Assembly (NCBI RefSeq): GCF_036711975.1
Contig: NC_091973.1
Location: 7,192,001-7,256,000 of the forward strand
From: Onthophagus taurus
Taxonomy: Eukaryota; Arthropoda; Insecta; Coleoptera; Scarabaeidae
Direction: 5' to 3'
DNA length: 64,000 nt
How positions within the stretch are numbered: position 1 is the stretch's first letter; each line of letters opens with the position of its first letter. This document shows positions 22,301 through 33,630 of this stretch, piece by piece. The position numbers were made by a program, and so were the translations under genes. The notes below the pieces were generated by a model, which saw only the letters and a list, made by a program, of their open reading frames with translations, did no database searches and was not told the origin of the DNA.

Positions 22301-25300
22301 TAGTAGATTGTGCTAGCTAATTTTTTATTTCACTTTTATTTATGCCGGTAGAGTTTTGATATAAACCATTTATGATAGTAACCACGGCCGTCGTCGAAGA
22401 CGTCGGCCGCCTCCAAGCATCATGAACCCAGAACCATAGTAATCCTGATGCCTAAAGTAACACCCTTTTTAATTTTAATTTTTTGAGAAAAAGCAGATAT
22501 TGAATTTTGAAAATGATCTATGCTAACATTATACTTTTTATTATTTTTCAATATAACAAAGATTTTTGAAAACTTTTTAACCACTTTAAAAGGATCTTCA
22601 TATCTAGCTGATAAGGAAGGTGTTTTACCTTCTAATCTAAGAAATACAAAATTTGACTCTAATAAGTCTTTATGTATAAATGGCTTTCTTGAGATGTGAT
22701 GAGACGTCATGGTCGGTCTAAGATTTGCAAATGTTTCTCGTAAACTAATCAGTAAAGGATAAGTATCAATGCTACTATGTGATTTGCTAAAAAATTCACA
22801 AATGGTTGATCAAAAACTAGCTCTGCAGGTGAGCAACTTAAATCTTCTGCTAAACAAGATCTGAGAGCAAGTAGAACGATTGGAAGATCATGTTTCCAAC
22901 GGTCTGAGCTTCCTCTAGCAATAGAATAATAAAATAGTAGAATAAAACTTGGTCGTGAGGAATTCCAAAACGCGAAAAACAATGAATTAAAAGAGTTTTT
23001 GCAATAGTAGTAAATTTAATGTTCGAAAGAAGATATGTTTCTGCCCATCTTGTAAAACGTTCAGTTACAGTAAGAATGTTAAAGGGCCAATTAAGTCACT
23101 ATGAGTATGTTCAAAACGGCATCTTGGAATGTTGAACTGTTGGAAAGATGATTTTGTATGTTTGTTTATCTTAGAAGTTTGACATTTGATACAAGATTTT
23201 GTCCAGTGATAAATATCAGAATTCATTTTTGGCCATAAAAATCTGCATTTTACTAAATTTTGCAATAATCCTATTCCAGAATGTGAGAAAACTAACGGAA
23301 AAAATGATGTAATGCTTGTATCTTGGGGCGGCCGACGTCTTCGAAGTCGACCGAGGTTACTTCTCAAGTCCATTTCATGCAATACGCTGTATATTGAGGT
23401 TCACAAATTTTTGGTATTCTCGAGGTCTAGTCAACATCATAAACGACGAGAAAATGTCTGGATGTACGTTGGCCAAATTCTAAACTCATAGAAAAAGTCT
23501 GAAATTGCACTCTACTGCATTGGTTGATTGTGCTAGTTAATTTTTTATTTCACTTTCATTTATGCCGGTAGAGTTTTGATATAAACCATGTATGATAGTA
23601 ACCGCCTCCAAGCATCATGAACCCAGAACCATAGTAATCCTGATGCCTGAAGTAAAATTTTTTTAATTTTAATTTTTTGAGAAAAAGCAGATATTGAATT
23701 TTGAAAATGATCTATGCTAACATTATACTTTTTATTATTTTTCAATATAACAAAAATTTTTGAAAACTTTTTAACCACTTTAAAAGGATCTTCATATTTA
23801 GCTGATAAGGAAGGTGTTTTACCTTCTAATCTAAGAAATGCAAAATTTGACTCTAATAAGTCTTTATGTATAAATGGCTTTCTTGAGATGTGATGAGACG
23901 TCATGGTCGGTCTAAGATTTGCAAATGTTTCTCGTAAACTAATCAGTAAAGCATAAGTATCAATGCTACTATGTGATTTGCTAAAAAATTCACAAATGGT
24001 TGATAAAAAACTTGCTCTGCAGGTGAGCAACTTAAATCTTCTGCTAAACAAGATCTGAGAGCAAGTAGAACGATTGGAAGATCATGTTTCCAACGGTCTG
24101 AACTTCCTCTAGAAATAGAATAATAAAATAATAGAATAAAACTTGGTCGTGAGGAATTCCAAAACGTGAAAAACAATTAATTAAAAGAGTTTTTGCAATA
24201 GTAGTAGATTTAATGCTCGAAAGAGGATATGTTTCTGCCCATATTGTAAAACGTTCAGTTACAGTAAGAATGTTAAAGGGCCAATTAAGTCGCTATGAAT
24301 ATGTTCAAAACGGCATCTTGGAATGTTGAACTGTTGGAAAGATGATTTTGTATGTTTGCTTATTTTAGAACTTTGACATTTGATACAAGATTTTGTCCAG
24401 TGATAAATATGAGAATTCATTTTTGGCCAGAAAAATCTGGATTTTACTAAATTGCGATAATCGTTTTCCAGAATGTGAGAAAACTAACGGAAAAAATGAT
24501 GTAATGCTTGTAACTTGGGGCGGCCGACGTCTTCGAAGTCGGCCGAAGTTACTTCTTAAGTCAATTTCATGCAAAACGCTATATATTAAGGTTCACAAAC
24601 TTTTGGTATCCTCGAGGTCTAGCCAACATTATAAACGACAAGAAAATGACTGGATGTACGTTGGCCAAATTCTAAACTCATAGAAAAAGTCTGAAATTGC
24701 ACTCTACTGCATTAGTTGATTGTGCTAGTTAATTTTTTATTTCACTTTCATTTATGCCGGTAGAGTTTTGATATAAACCATGTATGATAGTAATCACGGC
24801 CGTCTCCAAGCATCATGAACCCAGAACCATAGTAATCCTGATGCCTAAAGTAACACATTTTTAATTTTAATTTTTTGAGAATTGAGCAGATATTGAATTT
24901 TGGAAATGATAACATTATACTTTTTATTGTTTTTCAATATAACAAAAATTTTTGAAAACTTTTTAACCACTTTAAAAGGATCTTCATATCTAGCTGATAA
25001 GGAGGGTGTTTTACCTTCTAATCTAAAAAATGCAAAATTTGACTCTAATAAGTCTTTATGTATAAATGGCTTTCTTGAGATGTGATGAGACGTCATGGTC
25101 GGTCTAAGATTTGCAAATGTTTCTCGTAAACTAATCAGTAAAGGATAAGTATCAATGCTACTATGTGATTTGCTAAAAAATTCACAAATGGTTGATCAAA
25201 AATTAGCTCTGCAGGTGAGCAACTTAAATCTTCTGCTAAACAAGATCTGAGAGCAAGTAGAACGATTGGAAGATCATGTTTCCAACGGTCTGAGCTTCCT

Positions 25301-25947
25301 CTAGCAATAGAATAATAAAATAATAGAATAAAACTTGGTCGTGAGGAATTCCAAAACGTGAAAAACAATGAATTAAAAGAGTTTTTGCAATAGTAGTAGA
25401 TTTAATGTTCGAAAGAGGATATGTTTCTGCCCATCTTGTAAAACGTTCAGTTACAGTAAGAACGTTAGAGGGCCAATTAAGTCACTATGAATATGTTCAA
25501 AACGGCATCTTGGAATGTTGAACTGTTGGAAAGACGATTTTGCATGTTTCTTTATTTTAGAAGTTTTACATTTGATACAAGATTTTGTCCAGTGATAAAT
25601 ATCAGAATTCATTTTTGGCCAGAAAAATCTGGATTTTACTAAATTTTGCGATAATCGTTTTCCAGAATGTGAGAATTTCATGCAATACGCTATATATTAA
25701 GGTTCACAAACTTTTGGTATCCTCGATGTCTAGCCAACATTATAAACTCCTAGAAAAAGTCTGAAATTGCACTCTACTGCATTAGTTGATTGTGCTAGCT
25801 ATTTTTTTTTATGCCGGGAGGGTTTTGATATAAACCACGTACGACATTTTAAAAGGACCTTCATATCTAGCTGATAAGGAAGGTGTTTTATCTTCTAATC
25901 TAAGAAATACAGAATTCGACTCTAATGTCTTTAGGTATAAATGGCTA

Positions 25948-26070
25948 CGCCGTACAACTTTCTCTTCATCTCTTTAAACATGTCCTCGTAACAGTCAATG
26001 GATTTTTGGTAATGTTGTGTTTTTAGGTTAGTTACACATCTAGGGATGAATTTAATAAAATTAATTAAGA
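25948..26070 (-). pseudogene. Duplicated, broken start of charlatan exon 1
   Basis: Near-copy of about 17318-17480: the codons for CYEDMFKE and RKLYG, the preceding 5' UTR (GTAATGTTGTGTTTTTAGG), the UTR splice acceptor and adjoining intron. About 35 bases containing the chn ATG and following codons are deleted, the region beyond RKLYG is missing, and the piece is joined directly to an integrase-repeat fragment. It cannot encode a chn product by itself. Confidence 0.85.
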
Positions 26071-26800
26071 AAGCGAAAATGTTTAAAAGTAATATTAGCC
26101 ACCTATCGTGTTTTAACGAAACCCGTAATAAAAACATTGGGAAACCCTTAAAAGCGACACCCATGAACCTAACAATGTTGTGGTAATTATTACATAAATG
26201 AAAATAAGGTTGTATAATATTATTTGGTGTTGAAATAACGGTTAACGGTTAACAGGCGTCGTTTTTGGGTGTCAACGGGTGTATAGAATGACAGGAAGGT
26301 AACTCACCCCTAAAGTTGTAGAGTTTTCACCTCGTTTCGGGCGATATTTGGTGGAATCGCTAGATATTTTGACAAATACACCTGCAGCAACAACACTCTA
26401 CGAGATATCTGACCCACCCTGCGTTGTACCGCCCGGGGTAGCACCCCCCCTTTCCACCCCTGTCGCATCACCCCACCCCAACCCCTACGTTCAAAGGGGG
26501 AGGAATAACGGTTCCTTATGCCACCCCGTGTTCATCAATTTTTTTTGCCGACCCCCTCCCACCGACGTAACGATTTCTAGCGATTCCATATCGATTGCGT
26601 TTTACAACCCCGTTTTAAAAATAATAAATGATTTTATTTTTTGCAGCAAATTTTTTCCATCTTGATTTAGTATTGAAGTGCGCACGAAATCGGCAAATAT
26701 TTACGGTATTTTTTAAGGTCTGTTTGTATCCGAAATACCACGTTCCCACGTGAAACAAGAACCTTTAAACATTATATCAGCGCCCGGCGATGAGTAAATT
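26071..26800. other. Non-repetitive, partly GC-rich intergenic DNA
   Basis: Includes a C-rich stretch at 26415-26560 and AACGGTTAACGGTTAAC near 26236. The 105-codon plus-strand frame at 26348-26665 is Pro/Pro-rich by base composition and matches no family. Its CpG and GC content suggest promoter-proximal DNA of chn (minus) or RGS (plus), but this is inference. Confidence 0.4.
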
Positions 26801-26813
26801 CACGGCTCGGTTG

Positions 26814-26840
26814 TATAAATAGATCTTTTTCGGATTCAGC
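26814..26840 (+). promoter_or_regulatory. Possible core promoter (TATA-like box and initiator)
   Basis: TATAAAT at 26814-26820 is followed by an initiator-like ATTCAGC at 26834-26840. The spacing to the candidate +1 is about 24 bases, a little short of the usual ~30, so support is modest. Confidence 0.3.
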
Positions 26841-27416
26841 GAAAATTCTCTTTGGTGTTTGGTGTTATTTAGGTTATTTAGGCATATTTTAGGTTTGTTT
26901 TTTTTTGTTTTGTTTATCCGGAACGTCGCGACATCCGTCGGAACGAATGGCGCAAGTACAGATGTTTTCCGATCGATTCTGACACGTCTGAACGCCTAAA
27001 TAGTTTAAGCTTCATAGTGGAGGCGCTGGTGCCATTCAGTCCTCCTACTATTGCGTACGCAGACGTCGCTTCACCAGGTGAAGGGAGTGGGGAAAGACGC
27101 CGGACGTCGTTTTGGACGTCGTCGACGCCATGTTATGAAGGTTCGCCAGGGGAAAATACGGTTTTCCGCCGAAATGGCCGCCGGACCTTTGCGGTAGTGT
27201 GTGCTAACGGGTGTTAAAACTGTGTTCAATTTTGTTTTATTTCAAAGTGTCAGTTTCGACAGATATAGACGCCCTTATGTTCAGTTATGGGATTACTTCG
27301 GCCTCGTCAACCGCCTCACGGTCGTGGCGAGTTTTCCGACCCCAATTAAGGGGTTACTTCGCTACGATGGCCGCTAAAGCAGCTACCGGCATCTACGACC
27401 GTTGACCGACAAAGGT
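26841..27416 (+). other. Possible 5' UTR exon of the RGS gene
   Basis: CpG-rich compared with the window (many ACGTCG and CGCC motifs) and ending in a donor-like AAAG|GTACTT at 27416. Several short ORFs start here but none resembles a protein family. Assignment to the RGS transcript is positional only. Confidence 0.3.
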
Positions 27417-27850
27417 ACTTAATACTAGACTAAATTTTCCAACATTTTTTTGCCCAACAATCCATTTTCCAAACAAAGCGCTTCTACAGTTTGGCACCAT
27501 TTGGCAGTTAACCTTCGCTTCCTAGCAGGTATTGATCTATTGCTATCCCGGCGAGCCGTAAACATCCACTTGTTGATTGCGCGACGTTGATAACCCCAAT
27601 CAAATTTGATCTTCACTTCATTCATAAAATCTTCAAAAGAAATATTTTCACCACATCTAAATTAATTCCACTTCATTCAAATACGAAAACTAACAGTCAA
27701 TTATTCAATGCAATGTAAACTACAAACTAAATCTGCTTTACTAATCTAAAAGTAACTTCGTTTATTTTATTCCTAATTTTAAATGGGCTTTGTTATGATC
27801 ATACAATTTTGGGGTTAATTAATTTTTTTTCTCTTTAATTATATTTTCAG
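27417..27850. other. Intron-like spacer
   Basis: AT-rich; a 66-codon minus-strand frame at 27425-27625 has no recognisable family. It ends with the pyrimidine-rich acceptor TTATATTTTCAG at 27839-27850. Confidence 0.4.
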
Positions 27851-27852
27851 GG

Positions 27853-27909
27853 ATGGGAGCAGTCGTTTCAACCACGGTATTATGCAGTTCTACAGTTATT
27901 CCAAAGAAG
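27853..27909 (+). CDS. Probable first coding exon of the RGS gene
   Basis: Small exon between acceptor TATTTTCAG (27850) and donor AAG|GTAAAAATAAG (27910). It holds ATG two bases in, then 19 codons in phase 0: MGAVVSTTVLCSSTVIPKK. The next RGS exon also begins in phase 0, so they join in frame. The start fits an N-myristoylation signal (Met-Gly, Ser at position 6), a lipid anchor that would suit an RZ-type RGS with a palmitoylated Cys string. The link across an 11.3-kb intron is inferred; it could instead belong to another transcript. Confidence 0.45.
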
Positions 27910-27935
27910 GTAAAAATAAGAAATAAAAGAAATAT

Positions 27936-28022
27936 ATACAGGGTGTCCCACCTAAGTTAACTCGGTCCATAGCCGAATCATATTTTAAAATTAGTAAGTT
28001 TTAATGGAACATCCTGTATATT
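27936..28022 (+). mobile_element. Short Tc1/mariner-type MITE fragment
   Basis: ATACAGGGTGTCCCACCTAA at the left and GGAACATCCTGTAT at the right form TIRs (ATACAGGRTGTYCC). A related partial copy is at about 30243-30315 and a fuller one, inverted, at 36819-37008. Confidence 0.55.
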
Positions 28023-28049
28023 CCTAGTTCTGTAGTTCCTGTATATTTC

Positions 28050-29570
28050 CGAATGTTAGTTCTAGTTTTACACTAGCACTATCACTAGAACTAACAGAAG
28101 ATCTAGAACTAGAATCATTCGGGTTTAGCCGCCTTGAGAGACGTGCGGCTAAACCCGAATGTTTCTAGTTCTAATGTTAGTTCTAGTTTTACACTAGCAC
28201 TATCACTGGAATTAATACAAGACCTAGAACTAGAATCATTCGGGTTTAGCCGTCTTGAGAGACGTGCGGCTAAACCCGAATGTTTCTAGTTCAAATGTTA
28301 GTTCTAGTTTTACACTAGCACTATCACTGGAATTAACACAAGATCTAGAACTAGAATCATTCGGGTTTAGCCGTCTTGAAAGACGTGTGGCTAAACCCGA
28401 ATGTTTCTAGTTCTAATGTTAGTTCTAGTTTTACACTAGCACTATCACTGGAATTAACACAAGACCTAGAACTAGAATCATTCGGGTTTAGCCCTCTTGA
28501 AAGACGTGTGACTAAACCCGAATGTTTCTAGTTCAAATGTTAGTTCTAGTTTTACACAAGCACTATCACTGGAATTAACACAAGACCTAGAACTAGAATC
28601 ATTCGGGTTTAGCCGTCTTAAGAGACGTGCGGCTAAACCCGAATGTTTCTAGTTCTAATGTTAGTTCTAGTTTTACACTAGCACTATCACTGGAATTAAC
28701 ACAAGACCTAGAACTAGAATCATTCGGGTTTAGCCGTCTTGAAAGACGTGTGGCTAAACCTGAATGTTTCTAGTTCAAATGTTAGTTCTAGTTTTACACT
28801 AGCACTATCACTGGAATTAACACAAGACCTAGAACTAGAATCATTCGGGTTTAGCCGTCTTGAAAGACGTGCGGCTAAACCCGAATGTTTCTAGTTCTAA
28901 TGTTAGTTCTAGTTTTACACTAGCACTATCACTGGAATTAACACAAGACCTAGAACTAGAATCATTCGGGTTTAGCCGTCTTGAGAGACGTGCGGCTAAA
29001 CCCGAATGTTTCTAGTTCTAATGTTAGTTCTAGTTTTACACTAGCACTATCACTGGAATTAACACAAGACCTAGAACTAGAATCATTCGGGTTTAGCCGT
29101 CTTGAAAGACATGTGGCTAAACCCGAATGTTTCTAATTCAAATGTTAGTTCTAGTTTTACACTAGCACTATCACTGGAATTAACACAAGACCTAGAACTA
29201 GAATCATTCGGGTTTAGCCGTCTTGAGAGACGTGCGGCTAAACCCGAATGTTTCTAGTTCTAATGTTAGTTCTAGTTTTACACTAGCACTATCACTGGAA
29301 TTAACACAAGACCTAGAACTAGAATCATTCGGGTTTAGCCGTCTTGAGAGACGTGCGGCTAAACCCGAATGTTTCTAGTTCTAATGTTAGTTCTAGTTTT
29401 ACACTAGCACTATCACTGGAATTAACACAAGACCTAGAACTAGAATCATTCGGGTTAGCCGTCTTAACAGACGTGCGGCTAAACCCGAATGTTTCTAGTT
29501 CTAGGTCTTGTGTTAGTTCTAGTTTTACACTAGCACTATCACTAGAACTAATACAAGACATGTTTCTAGA
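28050..29570 (+). repeat. Left foldback array: ~120-bp hairpin unit, ~12 copies
   Basis: Marker CATTCGGGTTTAGCCG recurs about every 119-120 bases from 28117 to about 29446. Each unit contains a hairpin: CATTCGGGTTTAGCCG, a 14-base loop, then CGGCTAAACCCGAATG, and the stem extends outward through AGAACTAGAA and TTTCTAGTTCT. Between hairpins lies GTTAGTTCTAGTTTTACACT and CACTATCACTGGAATTAAC. Open frames across the array are translations of the repeat, not genes. Confidence 0.93.
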
Positions 29571-30735
29571 CGGCTGGCAACATCTCGAATTTTCCTAGTG
29601 TAAGTTTTGCTTAAAACTTTGCAACCCTTCTTTTTGGTGCTTAAATTTGAAAACGCTCCCCCGAATTAAAAAATAGACTATAGTAGTGGATCAAACTGAC
29701 CTACAAGTTTGACATTTGTACCATATTTTCAACATGACCACATAGAGGAAGATTTTGTATAATTAGATACTATAATTAGTTACAAATGATGACTGTGCAG
29801 CGGAGTTTGATGTAATAAAATTTAATTAACAAACAAGCTCATCAATTTCATCAACAAAGCTCAATTTGCTAAATTGCTAAATAATAAATATGTTTCTAAA
29901 CTAAATTTGCTATTAGATACTGCAAATATAAATGTACGGTTATGATAGAATAAAAAAGTTCTGGACAAACAAACCTTAGGAACACCTGTACAGCATTGTT
30001 CTCGATGACCGATCCAATTCACAAATTGCCTAACGATTTTACATGACATTGATTTACACTGTACCAAATTTCAACGCTTTACTGTAAATAGTGTTTAAGA
30101 TACTTGGAAAAATGTGTTAAAATTTCCTAACTTTGATGGCCTGTATCGTCGAAATTTGAAGACTTTTACTAATTTTTTTTACATGAATCGTCATCATTTT
30201 CACTCTAGTATATATGGTTAAATTTGTTCCCCGAGTCACCGAAACACCCTGTATACAGGTGCCTAAGTTGCCTCGGTCCATAGCCATAGCCATTATTTCA
30301 AATGGAACATCCTGTATATTATTGCATTTTTGGATTCTTTGCGAAATTTCAATGGTACTTTGTTAAGGATACCTTAGGTCTAACTGGTATCGTTTTTGAA
30401 TTATATGACGATTTAAAAAAAAATGACATTTGCAGCGTCTTATAAATTTGGCAATATTGCCGAAACTGTGAAAGCTAGAAAAATTTGTTGCCTAATGCGG
30501 CAACACCGCTCCATGTGAATACGAGTTGGGGTCGCTTTTTAGAACATAGCTATTAATAGTATTTCATTAAAAAATTTAATTAATAAAAAGACGATTTAAT
30601 TAATCCTAAAATAGTACTAAAATTCTTCTTCATTTTTGAAATGACCTTAGAACATTGATTAAAATTTATGAAGTCACCTTTATACTCAAAATGATGACCA
30701 TTCACTTCTAAACATTTCTGAATTCTCATTGAAAA
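29571..30735. other. Inner flank of left arm; no gene
   Basis: AT-rich sequence with the shared inverted flank, an ACAAACCTTAGGAACACCTG phrase near 29970, and two Tc1/mariner-like end motifs (AACACCCTGTATACAGGTG near 30243 and GGAACATCCTGTATATT near 30302). The minus-strand 68-codon frame at 29861-30067 is not convincing. Confidence 0.4.
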
Positions 30736-30739
30736 CATT

Positions 30740-31399
30740 CTCTGCACATTGCGAAGCATTTAGGCTAGAGCATAATGAGATGGACATCTATCATGCTACT
30801 ACCATAGCGCAAGTCTTCGCTCCAGAGGCAACAAAACCGGTAAATCGTTCAACAAAAATTCCGATACTTTCTGCCGTTCAAATTGCCATCAATAAATTAT
30901 TTTATTGCCAACAATGCCGCACCAGACATTAACTGACCATGGTTTTTGATGATCAACTTGTTTTAGCCAACGAGGATTTTCATGTGACCAATAGTGCATG
31001 TTATGACGATTTACTTGGCTGTGATTGGTGAAAGAGGATTCGTTGGAAAATAGTACGTTGAAGAAAAAGGCAAATTTTTCCATGCCCCAAGTACAAAATT
31101 GCACAATTGTTGGTGTAGAGAGACATGATACGGATAAAACTTATTAAGTTTCAAAATCTGATGTACACTCGTTAATAAAATGCCTGAATCTTTTGACAAT
31201 TGACGCCAACTTACATGAGGATTAACATCTACAGCTGCTAAAACAGCTATTTGATTCTGTTCATTCATAATCGATCTTGCACGTATTCGTTCTTTTTCCT
31301 CCACATTACCACATTCCAGAAATTTTGATGGGTCTCAGCGAAATTTTCACCGTAAGCTAACACCATCTGAATTTTCTGTGGAGTAGAGAAGTGTTCCAT
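30740..31399 (-). pseudogene. Tc1/mariner-superfamily transposase remnant
   Basis: Starts at ATG 31399 (MEHFSTPQKIQMVLAYGENF), with a helix-turn-helix region near 31200 (NPHVSWRQLSKDSGI) and LKLNKFYPYHVSLHQQL, then a frame change into FSNESSFTNHSQVNRHNMHY and NPRWLKQ, WSVNVWCGIVGN near 30930. The first catalytic Asp position (FSDE in the family) reads FSNE here, and the C-terminal third is missing. Inactive. Confidence 0.8.
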
Positions 31400-31932
31400 T
31401 TTTGCTTTGATCACAATGGTTTACTCGATTTATAAACATTAAAAAAAAATTTTTTATCAATGTTCTAAGACGATTTCAAAAGTTAAGAAGACTTTTAATA
31501 TTATTTTACGATTAATTAAATCGTTTTTTTTACTAATTAATTTTTGTTTTTGTTGTCATAACGGAGAGTTTAAGAAAAAATATTTTAAGCAAAATGTAAT
31601 CAGTTTGTCAAGTTGTTTAAGACTTTGAAAGAAAAAAGTATATGTACCATTTGAAAAATTAAAAATGACGTTAGAAGGGTCTTTAGGCAACCCTGAAAAA
31701 TATTCTGTTCATGTGTACAATGTGTCTCCCTTCTCACCAAAAAATGTTTACTTGAAACTTTTTTCGATTCGAGTTTTTGTTTTTGAGATATAAGCACATG
31801 TCATTTTAAATGAAACACCCGGTATATCAGCATACTCTTTTGTTGAATGTTTGATCTTACTGACTATTAATAAATTCGCTGCAGAAAACTTTAAAGTGTT
31901 ATAATTTCGTAAATAATTGAAATAGGACATAT

Positions 31933-33630
31933 GAGTTGTTTGGTTTCAAATACCCTTAAGTCCAAATTTTTCGATTTTGAGAAAACGGCAAAAAGTATTT
32001 TGGGATGATTTTGGCGTTATTAATTCAAACATAATTTATTTGTTATTAGAAGACTTACTGTAGTTTCAAAAATTCTATAACCACGTCTTTTGAAATAGAT
32101 ATAAAAATCACAAAGTGGATTTAAAAATGGTGTTTGGTTGCGTTTGCTACCAAACTGTGGATTAAGGCTCATTTGAATCTGAACAAAATGGATTAGGCAT
32201 GAATTGAAAGTGAATCAAATCTCTTTGTAGCTAATAACAGGAAACTTTATTTTTTGAAAGATATGTTATTTAAAAACTGTACTTAAAAAACTCTTAAACT
32301 CTAACATCAGGTATATTTTCGGTTGATTCACATAAACTAGGCTCTTCGTCCCCACTGTCTTCTTGGGAATCGCCAGGAATATTATTGTTCTGAAATTTTC
32401 CCAACACATCTCTATAATAAGCCAAATTTTCTACCGCTCTCCAGTTCTTTCCATAATGTTTGCTGAACAAGTTATTTACATCTCTCATTTTCAGATCTTT
32501 TGGTTTCACTCCGGTAGGAATTTCTTTTGGCTGGATATTCATGGCGGTTTGGTTTTTCCTAAAAACTCCTTTGAATGTTCCGGTGTCTGAACGGTAAGAT
32601 AACTCACCTCGAATGGTGATGACGTTTTTGTTGCCACGTCATATAATATATCTCTTACATTGGTTAAATTTAAAATGCCACTGAGACACTGGCTTAAGGA
32701 TTTTTTGACCAGCACCTTTCCAATCACTATCGGGAACATCTTTTCCAAGTTTAAAAACAGTAGCATGTTCTTGAAAAATATTTATGTATTCTTCTGGCAT
32801 TACAATTTCTTCTTTCTTTCTTATTTCTTTTTCGATAGTAGCAAAAACCCTGTCAGGTGGAATGTAGGAGTGCCCAACCACTGGGAATACCAGCTCGATT
32901 GTTCTAATAGAACTGCTTATACTGCTTAGCCATTTGAACAACATACATATCATAATGGTATTTTTATGTTGGCCGCCGCATCCACCGGCGACCAATCAAA
33001 GTGTATCTATTCCCTCTAAGTTACTATTGTTTAAAGTGTAAAAGACGCAGCTTACGATTTCGTTGGCGCCCTTGGCATGTTCATCTTCAGTCCACGTGAA
33101 AATTTTAACATTATCTTTTGTTAACGGAGCATGTGAGTGCCCCACTACAGTAGTGAAGTTGTAAATGTACAGTTGTCTACTATAATAGGTACTTTGATCT
33201 GGTATTTTGGGCAATACCAAGTTTTTCTGACAATCAAAAGAAATTGTCAGAAGGCCGTCCCGTTTCTCTTTTAGCTGTTCAAAAAATGCTTTGGCCCTGA
33301 GCTTATGTATTCGGTATTCTGTAGTTAGCACTGTTTTAATAGATGCAACCTTTTCATTTTTAATTTTTTCCTGGAGTTCAAAACACTTAGAGCAAACATC
33401 GGTGCTAGGAGATCCAAAGCCGATGTTGAAGGAAGTATTAAAAATAAATCGAAAGTAGCTCTCTTTAATATCTAAAGGCTGTCTATTTGATTTGAATTTT
33501 TAAGGGATTCGCGCGTTTTTTAATACAAATCATTGAGTATTTTATAGAAAACAACTTTTTCTAACAGATGGCGTATATATCTCATTTTTGCCCAAAAATG
33601 GATTTAGGGGATATTGAAACCAGACAACTC
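31933..33630 (-). mobile_element. TIR element carrying a DUF7869-like gene
   Basis: Left end GAGTTGTTTGGTTTCAA and right end (reverse complement) GAGTTGTCTGGTTTCAA match at 16 of 17 bases, then continue partly as CCCTTAAGTCCA and CCCCTAAATCCA. Both ends are flanked by ATAT, a possible 4-bp target duplication. The 1.70-kb interior encodes a broken minus-strand protein, listed separately. A coding gene held exactly between TIRs suggests a DNA transposon derivative. Confidence 0.6.
32294..33478 (-). pseudogene. DUF7869-like transposon-associated protein, frameshifted
   Basis: Minus-strand fragments in order: FNIGFGSPSTDVCSKC near 33420 (with a Cys pair), YRIHKLRAKAFFEQLKEK and SFDCQKNLVLPKIPDQ near 33320-33220, YYSRQLYIYNFTTVVG, TWTEDEHAKGANEI, a stop at about 32996, then GGCGGQHKNTIMICMLF, VGHSYIPPDRVFATIEKEI, and after more frame changes a C-terminal acidic tail ending at 32294. 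This layout matches a family of insect proteins with DUF7869-type domains often found in multicopy, transposon-like loci; that name is from memory of the family. The N-terminal half is missing. Confidence 0.6.

Larger units (their letters stand above)
18065..25930 (-). repeat. ~1.2-kb LTR + deleted-integrase tandem array (gypsy-type)
   Basis: Head-to-tail units begin with an LTR-like segment of about 250 bp at 18510, 19737, 20937, 22136, 23355 and 24547; spacing is 1192-1227. A truncated unit starts at 18065 and a partial LTR at 25671. The LTR ends form a short inverted repeat (GGTTACT...AGTAACC). Each internal part is antisense and encodes only gypsy-type integrase remnants: the zinc-binding H-H-C-C segment (HSG...FWP...CIKCQTSK), the first core Asp (HSDLIGPL), then a jump from FGIPHDQ straight to LPIVLLALRSCLAEDLSCSP, then the GPY/F-like tail (YEDPFKVVKK...VSIDHFQ). 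The section of the core with the second Asp and the Glu is missing in every unit. Frames are broken by many small lesions. Confidence 0.88.

Noticed and set aside
18065..25930. Possible domesticated integrase gene
   Set aside because: All units lack the core catalytic section and contain many independent frameshifts, so no protein is maintained.
26348..26665. 105-codon plus ORF in C-rich DNA
   Set aside because: Composition-driven, with no recognisable family, splice context or conserved motif.
28050..29570. CRISPR-like regular palindromic repeats
   Set aside because: The whole 120-bp unit is repeated with no variable spacers, and the genome is eukaryotic; it is a satellite/foldback array.
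29325..29598. Open frames on both strands across the foldback array
   Set aside because: They translate the 120-bp repeat in register (SSSFTLALSLEL...), so openness follows from repeat length divisible by three, not from selection.
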